From: Branchiostoma belcheri
Taxonomy: Eukaryota > Chordata > Leptocardii > Amphioxiformes > Branchiostomatidae
Assembly: GCF_001625305.1 (NCBI RefSeq)
Contig: NW_017802924.1
Location: 157,731-221,730 of the forward strand
Length of the DNA stretch: 64,000 nucleotides
Direction: 5' to 3'
A program made the translations under genes and the position numbers. Every line of letters starts with the position of its first letter. Within the stretch, counting starts at the first letter, position 1. Positions 25,901-37,745 of this stretch are shown piece by piece. Under the pieces are notes generated by a model. It had not been told where the DNA came from. It made no database searches and saw only the letters and a program-made list of their open reading frames with translations.

Positions 25901-28900
25901 GAACCTGGTGTGGGCGTGCGACAGTACTGAACAGCGGGCAAAACGGACGGGTTCGCATTCTGGGGGTACAATGTGAAAACAAGACATATGTAAAAATGAG
26001 CAGATTGATAACTTGAGAGGGTCAAATTAGTTTTAAACAAGGGAAATCGTAGATTTCAAACCTCCGGGTTTTTTTGTGTTCTATTGGTTTAGGTTATTTG
26101 TTTGTGTGTAGTATGAAAGTTATGTGCGTAATATGTTTGCATGTGTTTGATGGCTACTGACGGTTGGTTCGGTATGGACTGTTGATTAACGTGTCTCACA
26201 GTCTGACAGCCTGCACCGTCAACCGCGCCATTACCCCCGCCGTCATCCCGCGCCGTCATTGCTGCGCCGTCACCCAAAATTTTTATCGGAACCAGACACC
26301 CCTCTGTTTGACCCCTTTTGAATGCTAAGACCCAAAACTGCAACCGCCCCATTCCTTAACAACATGGTAATTACCATTTTCAGCATGGCGGGGGTGTCCG
26401 GAGCACTTAAAAACCTTTTATTTCGACGCCCATAAACACATATGCAATTAAACAAAAACGTTCTGCATCATCTGCAGCCCAATAGCAATACGTATACCGA
26501 ACCACTGACAAATCCGTCCAGCCGATCGCGAGAAACAGCTGCTGACAGAAATGTTTCGAACCATAGTAAAACCTCCTCGCGGAAGGATATCTCCTTCCCC
26601 GGAGGTAAAAATCCTAAGCCACCCTTCTCCAGTTTAAAACCCTTGGGTCACACGTGCAATCACTACAGTAGGGGCTAGTCCACTGGTAATGGTGTGTGTT
26701 TTACTACTTTTTCCCAAATGCTGAGAGCTTAGCACTGGGAAAGCAGTATGTACCATCTTAAAGTCTTTGGAATGACTCACCTGGGGATCTCATTCACGAC
26801 CTACCATATGCGAGGAAAACACTCTAGAAATTAAAATGTGGTCTTGCACTTAGTCTAGAACATCCAAATTGACCCATACCTGTTACTGTTTAGCTGCTAC
26901 AAGTGCTGTCAGTTATGTACCTAATAGTCTATATCAATAGACCCTTAGGCCACACCAGTTTAATTTGTTGCTTCTCAGATCGTTCTGTCCATTTTTTTCT
27001 GATTTGCAAAAAAAAAAAAAAAAATCTTCTAAATTAACTGCAAAATGCTCAATGAAAGACATATTTTGGCCTCAAACAATTGAAGAAAGCCCTTTTCTTC
27101 CTAGTTCTTAAAGTTTTTCAATGTAACGATGCAATTTTGTTTCACTAAATGTTCCAAATCTATTGTTTTAAATACAAACCAGCCTGGTATGGTCACTTTA
27201 TGGCTCATATTGTAACGTTTCCGGCTATTATATGGGGTGCCTTGGCCTGTTTTTTTTTCGCCCTGTCGCTTCATATTTTTCTGAAAAAATCCGAGAAACA
27301 ACAAATTAAATTGGTGTGGCCTTACCTGTACTGTTAGCTGTGTCGTTATGTACAGTAGACCCTTACCTGTACTGTTATCTGTGTTATGTACAGTAGACCC
27401 TTACCTGTACTGTTAGCTGTGTTGTTATGTACAGTATAGACCCTTACCTGTACTGTTATCTGTGTTGTTATGTACAGTAGACCCTTACCTGTACTGTTAG
27501 CTGTGTTGTTATGTACAGTAGACCCTTACCTGTACTGTTATCTGTGTTGTTATGTACTGTAGACTATTACCTGTACTGTTATCTGTGTTGTTATGAACAG
27601 TAGACCCTTACCTGTACTGTTAACTGTGTTGTTATGTGGGGAGGTACAGAGGATATCTGGGAGACTCTCACAGTCCAGGGGCAGGTCCAGGCCCAGACTG
27701 GCAATGGTGACTCCACAGTGGGCCTTCACTCTCCTGCAGAAACTTTTACACACTGGCACCTGTAGTATTAAAAACATCACAAAATATACATTAGTTATTA
27801 TTAGGAGGCTGTCATGACTTTTATATAACTTATTATTAAGTCCTGTGAGTTTGATATTGCTAAAACATCTTTTATAGATGATGACCAGCCCCTACAGCTC
27901 TTTTCTGCCACTTGGTACATAATGTAATCCAACACCAAAGGATGTCTTCAACAGCACCACCTATGTCATGGTGACCAGCCCCTCCAGCTCTGTCCTGCCA
28001 CTTGCTACATAACGTAATCCACCATTACAGGATGTCTGCAACAACACCAGCTACCATGTGGTCCAGATCAGGTCATGGTGACCAGCCCCTACAGCTCTGT
28101 CCTGCCACTTGCTACATAATGTAATCCAACCCCACAGAATGTCTGCCACAGCACCAATTACCATTTGGTCCAGGTCAGTGACCTTATTTCTATGAAAAAA
28201 GAGCAAAAACAATGTGTCTTCTTCCTGAAAAGGTGACATAGAACGTAGTGGTGTCCTGGGTCCAATAAAGTTAGGACCTTACCTTGATAGGACCCATGGC
28301 ATTGGGCAGCAGTAAGGAACAGACAGCCAGCCCAACCTCAGGGAGACAGCCGCTGTCCAGGACCTGCTGTAAGGCCCCCAGGGTGTCTGAGTCGCCCAGA
28401 AATGCTGCCTGTGACACATGGCCCATCAGGTCAGGCAGCAGGGTGGTGTTGTAAGGCAGGATGTTCTTACACTGGTCAACCTCAATAGGTTCACTGGGAG
28501 CTGAAATACAATTGGAATGAAGACCTTTATTGTACACACATACTGCTGGGTTAAGTACAGGTCACAACAAAAGGATGGATTTACAGATTAAGTTTATTTT
28601 TGAGTTAGTTCCGTTTCTTCTTGTTTCTTAGTAATGGTAAAAAGGTATAAGAACAAGTACATGATAATAGAGCTAAGAGTGTTGAGAATGTTTTTAGCAA
28701 TTCTTATCCATATTTTGACGATGACCAAACAAGACAAGACAAGAATAGAGATGACCCTAACCTGGCCCGACACAGTCCCTGTCAGGCAGAGGGAAGCAGG
28801 CCATCTTGACTAGATCTGTCATCTCTCCTAGAACAGGTCCCAGATATGACTCCAGCACAGCTTCACAGAACGACTGACATGGAAGTCTGGGAACAGAATA

Positions 28901-31900
28901 ATAAGATTATGGTTACCGTAACATTTGCAAAGCAAATGCATAATGTTTACCCTGAAGTTCCCATATGATCTGCTCTGTTAATTCTTACTCAAACACATAT
29001 ACATGTATACGGTCAGACAGGAACCTAAATCCCTCCTGCAATAAAATTGCAACATGATGTAACCCAACACTAGTTACTGTCTGTGGTGACAGACGGTCTG
29101 GTTCAGGTCAATGACCTTTTTAGTTTGGAGAAGAAGAAGAGGATGTAGCAAAAACAATGTTTTCCTTTGGTAAACATAAATATCATGTAGACATTCCAAG
29201 CCAAAACTAAGAAGAAATAAGCATATTGGCAGGACATACTTTGTGTCTGTGCAAAAACCCAGATTTTTTAAATGGCTTTTGTTAAATGCTAGGTCAATGT
29301 TGCATCGGGGAAAATATTATAACTCTTTTCCGACACGCTAACATTTGAAAACTACAGACAGATATTCTGTGGAAGTGCTATTCTGATGAAGGCGTTTAAA
29401 AATTATGAATTTTAAAATTCTACAAAATTATTTGTGTTTTTGTTTCTCCATTAGACAGCAAGTGACTGAAGGTTTGGGAAATGAGAATGAAGGTTTTGCC
29501 AAAGTCAGCGTGTCAACGTTTTTATGTTTTTTTTTTAAGTTTTTGCGGAAGATTTTCAGTTTTGCTGACAAACACCTGATTCCCTCGTCGGCAGTGCATT
29601 GTGGGAACAGCATGGAGCAGACGGCGAACTCCAGGTATGGGTGATCCCCCGGGATCTCATCCAGACCAGCGAACATCACCGGCGCCAAGGTCAGGGCAAG
29701 GTCGTTTCCTGGGAGACCAAAGATGCCGGGGAACCGGGCGTGGCTGTACGGCATCCCCATACACCGGTCAAACTGGATAGGCTCACACGCTGGAACAGGG
29801 AGGGAGGGAGGAATGAATATAAAATAAATGAATGGATGGGTGGATGGTTGGATGGATAGGTGGGTGGGTGGGTGGATGGATGGATGGATGGATGGATGGA
29901 TGGATGGATGGATGGATGGATGGATGGATGGATGGATGGATGGATGGATGGATGGATGGATGGATGGATGGATCAATGAATGGCATAGGTGTAGGAAATA
30001 CCAAATGCAGACTGGTATAGTAGCTGTAATATCAAATGAACACCATCTAATGAAAATATGTGAGTACATGTAGATGACATGAATGAAGAAAGGAAGGAAA
30101 GAAGGAAGGAAGTAAGGAAGGATGGAAAGAGGGAAGGAAGGTAGGTAAGAAGGAAGGAAGGAAGGAAGGAAGGAAGGAATGAATGGCATAGGTGTACAAA
30201 ATACCCATGCAGTGGTAGAACATATTGATGTCTGAAAAACAGTTAAGCACACTCACCAGTGTTGTTATTACGTGGTACATCAGCTGTGTTGTTGTGTGGG
30301 GCTGGAAAGATATGCAACAGGAATGTAAGTTTTCAGTGGTAAATTTTTTGTATTGGAACAAAAAATACAGCCAGCATACTATACAAATCAAGCAATTGTT
30401 TAACATTAGCTACATTTTTGCCCCACAGATACAGTATCAGTTTGCTGCAGGATAGGTTTGATTGAACTGACTACATGTTAAAGAATGTCACCAGAAAATT
30501 AACTTTGAAAATTTGGTTTTGCTGCCCTGAAAATTGCAGTGGGTGTCTTTAAATTAAAAACTGACCAGCTGCAACACAGTTGTCATCAGGCAGCAGATAG
30601 CAGCCGAAAGCCACCCAGTCCATCCCGACCGCGGCCAGGAGCGGGCCTCCACAGGTGAACATTAGCTCCTCACAGAACGAACGGCACGGCAGTCTGGGTA
30701 CACAAACAAACAAACAAACATTTAGTCCAACATTTCTGAAAATCATTTCATTAACTTCATAAAATATTTGAGGGGTATTTTTACACAACTAGTAATGTCT
30801 GAGTATCAGCTAACTTACATTTCAATGTCTTTCAGACAATTCATCCCAGCATAAGAATCTGGAGAATCTGACTGTAGCAATTATGATTCTTGCCACTGTA
30901 TGCTGATGCAAAAGTGCCACCTACATTTTCTGACCATTTCCAAAATCAAATCCAGTTGCTTGAGTAACTATTTTTATCTAGGCCATACCAATTTAATTTG
31001 TTGGTTCTCGAATTGCCTGCTTCTTTTTTTCTGCTTTGCTAAAAAAAGTTTCAAGCTCTCAATCAGCTCCAAAATGTTCTATTTTGGCCTCTGGAGTTGA
31101 AAGAAGTCCCTGCCCTTCAGAGTTGTTACAGTTTTCCATCTACATGTATCAATGCAGACTGGTTTCACTAATGTTTAAAATTCATTGTTTGACAAAACCA
31201 GCCCAGAATGTTGACTTTAGGGCCCATAATCATACATGTAGTATTTGGGCTATAATAGGATATCTAGTCCTGTTTTTATTATTGTTTTCCCTGCATGTCG
31301 CTTCATTTTTTTCTTTAAAAAGTCTAGAACCAACAAATCAAATGGATGTGGTAAAAAGATAAACTGAACTTAGTGAAGGCATGATGTATAACTACTGACT
31401 TGGTTCCCTCTGGTGTGCACCCTGGGAAAGAGAGTGCGCAGAAGAAGATGTCCAGTTGTGGGTGACAGCCGGTCAGCATGAGGAGGTCCAGCCCTGCGAA
31501 CACGGCCGGAGCAATGACCAGTGCCATCTGCTGGTCAGCCAGACCGAAGAAGTTAGGGAAGCTGGTGTGAGAGTAGGGAAGGGCCGAACAGCGGTCAAAC
31601 TGGAGAGGCTCACATGCTGAAAGTAGAAATTCACAAAATTAATATGAAATCATATTTTGCTGTGTACACTAAGTTCAATCCTTCATCTTTTTCATAAACA
31701 AATTGTTAGGATAAGTTAGCTCTCTTTAGATATTAAAAAGACGTCAAACACAAATTGAATATAAAATCATATTTTGCTGTGAGCATTAGTCCAATCTTTA
31801 ATATCTTTATTAAATTGAATATTATGTTAAATATTGCTCTTCTGATATTAAAGAGAAGTCAAACACTATCAAATTGAATATAAAATCATATTTTGCTGCA

Positions 31901-34900
31901 TTATTTCAATCCTTTATATTTTGTATAAACAATGTTAGGATGAATATTGCTCTTCTGATATTAAAAAGATGCCAAACACAATGAAATTGAGTATAAAATC
32001 ATATTTTGCTGTATGCACTTAGTCTAGTTCAATCCTTCATACTCTGGATAAACAACGTTATTAATAAGTTTTCATCATGTGATGTAAGGAAGAAGGAAAA
32101 GATGAAGCCTCCTCTCAGTAACCACAGAAACATCAAAATCAAAATGGATTGATAGCTACTAGTATATAGCCTAGACATCTTTTTTAATTCATCGTATCAG
32201 ATTTTCTGTGCGTTTTCTTGCAATTAGCAATCAGACAGCTTACAACTTAAGTTTTGTTGTATTTAGAGAAAAAGTAACAATATTAGATAAAAAGTAACAA
32301 ATTAATATGAAATATCTTGTTAAAAAAACATACTTGTTGTGGTGTTGTGGGGTTTCTCCATGCCACCCATACCTGTAAAAGAGTTAAGGTTAGGAAAAAA
32401 GTTAACTTGACTATAATTCACTCCCTGAAACTGTGTGCACCAACTTGAAGGTACCAGTAAACATATAGCCTCTGTCTTCACCTCCAACAATTCAGTTCAG
32501 CATTCTTTCTTTAAACCTCGTGTCAACTAATCAAATAGTTGTGGTTTCACACCGGGAGTCACTCACTGACCATTTTCAGCACAAGCTCAAACAAACAAAC
32601 AGACAAACAAACAAAAAGTTAAACAAACAAACATGGGATCTGCAATCAGTATATTTTTCCATGTAATCAGTATATTTTAGTTTAATCATTTTGTGTTAAT
32701 GGAACCATTAATATAAGTTCCATGGAACTTGAGTGCGGCGTCATCATGTATGTATTTATTAATATGTTTTTTGCTGTTTTAATTTAAAAAAAACACTGGA
32801 TATGAACCGATCCTTATTTTATAGTGTGTTATACGAATCTTATAGACAACTTAGTTGATGACACTGGGATTGGCAGCCTGTCCATCCCTACCATCCTCAG
32901 CACTTCAGGCTCAAAACAAACAAACAAACAAACAAACTGACCAGGCTGGATGCAGCCCCCCTCTGGCAGCATGTTACAGACAAAGTTGACAGCAGGCAGG
33001 AGTGCAGGAACTGGTATCCAGTCTATCCCTACCATCTTCAGCACAGGTTCAGCACAGGATGAGATGATATCCCGACACATCAAGGCACACGGCAGCCTGA
33101 GGACGGAAGTAAAAAATTAAAGATATGTTTGTTTGTTTGTTGTTTCGCATAACCCATAAACAGCCTAAGGCTTAACACCCCAGTTTGTACAGTTAGCACA
33201 AGCTTTAAAAGACCAGACTGTAACTTATCTTTTAAGATCAAACTAATACACGATAAGTTACAGTTAAAACTTTCACTGGGATGGAGCAGCCTGCTGTTTT
33301 CGATAGGTGTGGTTTCCTTTTTTTTTCTTTTTTTTTTTAATTCAACCTCTTGAAAAAAATTATCTTCAGCAGAGTCGCATAAAAATACAGACATGGAAAC
33401 TAGGCTGATTGGACATACATTGTACCTGACTGTCTAAGTAATTTGTTCAACCTTGATGACCACGCAGATTTCATAATGAAGGCAACTTTTTGGCCAAAAT
33501 TTTTATTTATATTCGCACGCTTGCATCAGTTTTGGGGTTCCCTGAGGATGATATCCACATAATCAAATCAAATCAACATGGCCTTACTCAAAACAAGAGG
33601 TTGACTTGTGATTACCACTGACCATAGGGGGAAAGGGGAGCCACTATCGCCAAGCCTGGGTTCCAGACCCATACTTAGTACACACTGGACACAAAATATC
33701 TCAGTGAGCCTGGGTCTGGTAGGGTCAGATAGTCCTGCCAGTCAAACACTCAGTATCTGAGCGTAATAAGACCCCATTGGTGGAACCAATGATTGGTTAA
33801 AAACTCCCAGCTGTATCTTTGAATCTTCACCAGCAAATGAGATAAAACTGTAAATAAGGTGTATTTTGTCCTGGTGTGTTAGAGGACAGTTACCTAAACA
33901 AACAGGAAAGCCTGGGTTGTACACTACTTCTACTGTTAAATTAAGTTCTGTTGTTATTTTGGAAAATAAACTCAAAAAACATTTAGAAAATTGACTGGTT
34001 AATGATTAACTGTTGAGCCCAAGATTGTCTCCTGCTGACCAATGGTGATACCATGTAACAGGCTACCTGTGGCGTGAGGGGTCATCAATCACAGCTTCTC
34101 CCCCCCTATGGCTGAGAGCCTTTCCCAAGTCTCATGGCTAGACCCAGGCTCACTCAGATATTTTGTGTCCAGTGTGCTATGGGTTTGGAACCCAGGCTAC
34201 TATCGCCCGGCTGTTGCCCCTCATACTCATAGACTGCTGCAATGCGTCCCCGCTTGCCCCCTAATAAATCTGCTTGTAGGCTTATAGTTATACCACCTAC
34301 CTGAGTTCGTCTGTCCGACAGTCTTGGTACATGAGCGCGCACAGGACGGTGTCTAGGTACGGGGAACACTCGGACAGCTTCAGCAGGTCCATCGCCGTGA
34401 ACACCACCGGCGCCACGGCCAGAACAAGCCCCTGGTCAGGCAGCCCGAGCGCGCTGGGGAACCTGGCGCTGCGGTACGGGAGGGCCGAGGCCGAGCAGCG
34501 GGGAAAACGGATCGGTTCACAGCCTGGAACATTTCAACAACAAGGTCGTGAGGATACTGGTGCATGAACTAATGTGTACTGCAGCTAGGAGGAGCCCTCG
34601 AGTGGAGGGGGAAGCCTGTCTGTTCACAGCCTGGAAAATGACAACGCAGTAGTGAAGCTGCTGCATGTACTAATATATAATTCCGCTAGGAGGGGCGCTT
34701 GAGCAGTGGGGAAAGCGTAATGTGTACTGCAGCTAGGAGGAGCCCCTGAGAAGCAAGGAAACGCTTGGTTCATAGTTCGGAAAATGACAACACAATAGTG
34801 CAGAAGGTGCGTGTATTGTGCTGTTAGCCTCTACCAGGCTTCGAGAGGCAGTTGGAAAGAGTAGAAATTGGCCAAATAGACAGATAACATGCCCGGGGAG

Positions 34901-37624
34901 TTAGTCCGCTAGAAAGTACCGTTTGCCGCTCTCAAACTATACTCTAAGTGCTGTACATAGTATTACCTGTTTGGTTGAGGTTTTCCGTCAGCGCACGTGC
35001 AGTCTCGTTGTAAGGGGAAGAGCACTTCCCTTGGTGAGCGTCGGGGAACGAGTCACAGTCAAACGGCCAGACTTGGCCCATACTGACCATGGTGGGCTCA
35101 CAGGCTTCACGAACTTCGCGGCAAAACGACTTGCAAGGAGGAATCTGTATAGACAATTTGAAACAAAAAAATGAAGACTTTAGATGTCCATTAAGTTGTG
35201 AGTTTCATTAGTGTGAATTTCTTGCTGTTTCTTTGCATATTCTACTGCCACTTTCTCATAGCTTGTCATTGCAGGCAGGCCATTTTGACCTCCGATTCGT
35301 CTTTCCTATATATATCAGTCTACGGTTACGGCGTTTCCCCTCACTTCCTGTGACTCTGTTGTATTCAAGTAATGACAAACACACAAAATACACGGAGGTA
35401 ACCATTTTCAGGAAGAGGCCATCTACATCAGGGCATTACAACCATCCCTCGAGAAAGACGGGGGGCGCCACAGACTTTCTACAACATATGATCCACTGCT
35501 CACGGACTCACGTGCGTCATTTGCATAACGTGACGTCACAGAAGTGGTGGATTGTTCATTCCTTGACAAAGACTAGAGTTTTGTGGCTGTTTGTTTGTCT
35601 GTTTCTTTGTTTTTTTATATTTCAGTCCATACCATGGTATGGATGAAATATATTGTGTTCTCTGATGTTTCTTCTTCTTCTTCATCTTCTTCTCCTCCTC
35701 CTGCCACACAGTCAAAGGGATTCAACTCCGCCATCATTCAGCCAAATGACTTGAAATTTGGCATGGAGGTAGAGTGAGCCAATACCCCCCAGGTTGTTTT
35801 TTTTTCTATTTTTTCATACATGCCTTTGAAAAATTTTTTTGAAGGTTTTTTGTAGCATTTTTCGCCAAAAAATGGATTTTTGAATCCTGAGCCCTGGTTT
35901 TACAACCAAATGATCTGAAATTTGGTATAAGGGTACCTTGAACATGTGTCTACAGAACAGCAGTCACATATTTGGCATACACCACTTCCAAATGACTCAT
36001 TTGGGGGACTTTAATGGATATTTTCAGCAAAAAAAGGGCCAAAAGTGCTATACCCGTTCCATGTTCTATCTAAAGAATGGCCTGTTCCATCTGCCGTTGG
36101 CCATGGAACACGTGTTCCATTGCGGGTTACCTGAGGTCACATTGCACATAAGTCATGCGTAATGACCCACACATTCAATTTTATGTGCCTAAGACCTTCA
36201 AAATGTATTAAATCTCATCATTGTTAGTATTTGCATACCTGTAATAAGACTAGTAAAGCTTTCGAAATTTAATGTGCTTGTTCTTGCATCTTTGTTCTCA
36301 CTTAGTGATACATAGCTACTATATAATTCATTTATTTGAGAATCTTTGCCAGTTTTACACTGGGGTAAGTTTGGAATAGTCCACTTTTGCGTGGGAGGGA
36401 GATGGACTGAAATATGCTGTATTTGCTCCCAAGCAAATGTCGGCCTCTCTAGTTTGTGTGTGTGTGTTTTTTTTTTTTTTTTTTTTCAAATATAGCATTG
36501 AACAGTAAAACCCACCGGAAATGAATTGTGGCAGTTTGGAACCATGACAGAGCAGACGGCGAACCCGATCTCGGGATGACAGCCGGTGTCGATCAGCTGG
36601 GCGGTGTCGTTCAAGGTCACGGGGTCAGCCAACAGCTCGGCCTGCGACCCGTGCCCCAGCATGTTCGGAAACCCCGTAGTGTTGTACGGCAGGTGGCTCC
36701 CGCAGGTGGCGAGTTGGATCGGCTCGCAAGGGGCTGGAAATAGAAATAGGAAATCATTTTCATGTTTGTCCTTTAGTATTTATTTGAATTTACCACGGAT
36801 ACGTATACAGCATGTAAAAAGTAGAATGGTTAGCAAATCACGTGTATTAACAGCTTTATAAGTTGCCCTACAAGACAGTACAAGTGTACAATACAATACA
36901 ATATCGAACATTATAAACATTACATGCATGTACATTTAGTCTATCTTTAATACCCTTACACATTCTACCACTTCCTACATAATGTAATCCAACACTACAG
37001 GGCGCCTGCTACAGCACCAGTTACCATGGTGACAGCCGTCTGGTCTAGGCCATTGACCGTATTTAGAATGGATTTGCAATTTCTATCTGTATCTGTATAG
37101 CCGGTATAACCGCCTTTCGGCGTAACACACGCACCAGCTAATCATGTAATATTACATCAATAATTTAAAATTACAAAGATGAAAAAGAAACGGGGCAACA
37201 CAGTATTTTTTCCTTCCGCGAATTTGAGGCAAGCATAATAAGGACGCGACACTAACCAGGTCGGGTACAGTTGCGGTCCGGCAGGGCGTCACAGAAAAGC
37301 GTCAGCCACTCCTGCATTTCTCCCAGTACCGACCCTGCGCACGTTCTGATGACGTCACGGCAAAAGGAACGACACGGCATCCTTTGGAGGAAAAATAGAT
37401 GAGTACGAGTACTAATTGGAGCTTCTCTTCTTCTCGACTAGCGTATTGGGGTATTTTACGTACAGGGAAACAACGTTAACACCTGCCAAGGAGGTCATGT
37501 AACTAAACGATAGCTACCAAGGAGGTCATGTAAAACAGCGAGCGCTATCAGATGTAGCCGTTATCAATGACTTTCTGAGACAAACTGAATCCGACCATTA
37601 CATTCTGACCTAAGGGCCATGCAG

Positions 37625-37666
<42 letters not shown>

Positions 37667-37700
37667 CACACAACACGACACACACACACTACACACACAC

Positions 37701-37745
<45 letters not shown>

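Noticed and set aside
27322..27611. 41-bp direct repeats as a CRISPR-like array
   Set aside because: Units are contiguous with no unique spacers, lie in a eukaryotic intron and are copies of an exon edge.
29428..30252. 274-residue open frame with His-Pro-Ser-Ile repeats on the minus strand
   Set aside because: The repeat part is the translation of the (GGAT)n microsatellite. Only its A5 exon part (29,576-29,789) is real coding sequence, bounded by splice sites.
36516..37257. a possible missed linker exon between B1 and A2 (and between B5 and A6)
   Set aside because: No phase-1 open stretch with acceptor, sequon and donor was found. B1 and B5 join directly to the next A exon in frame.
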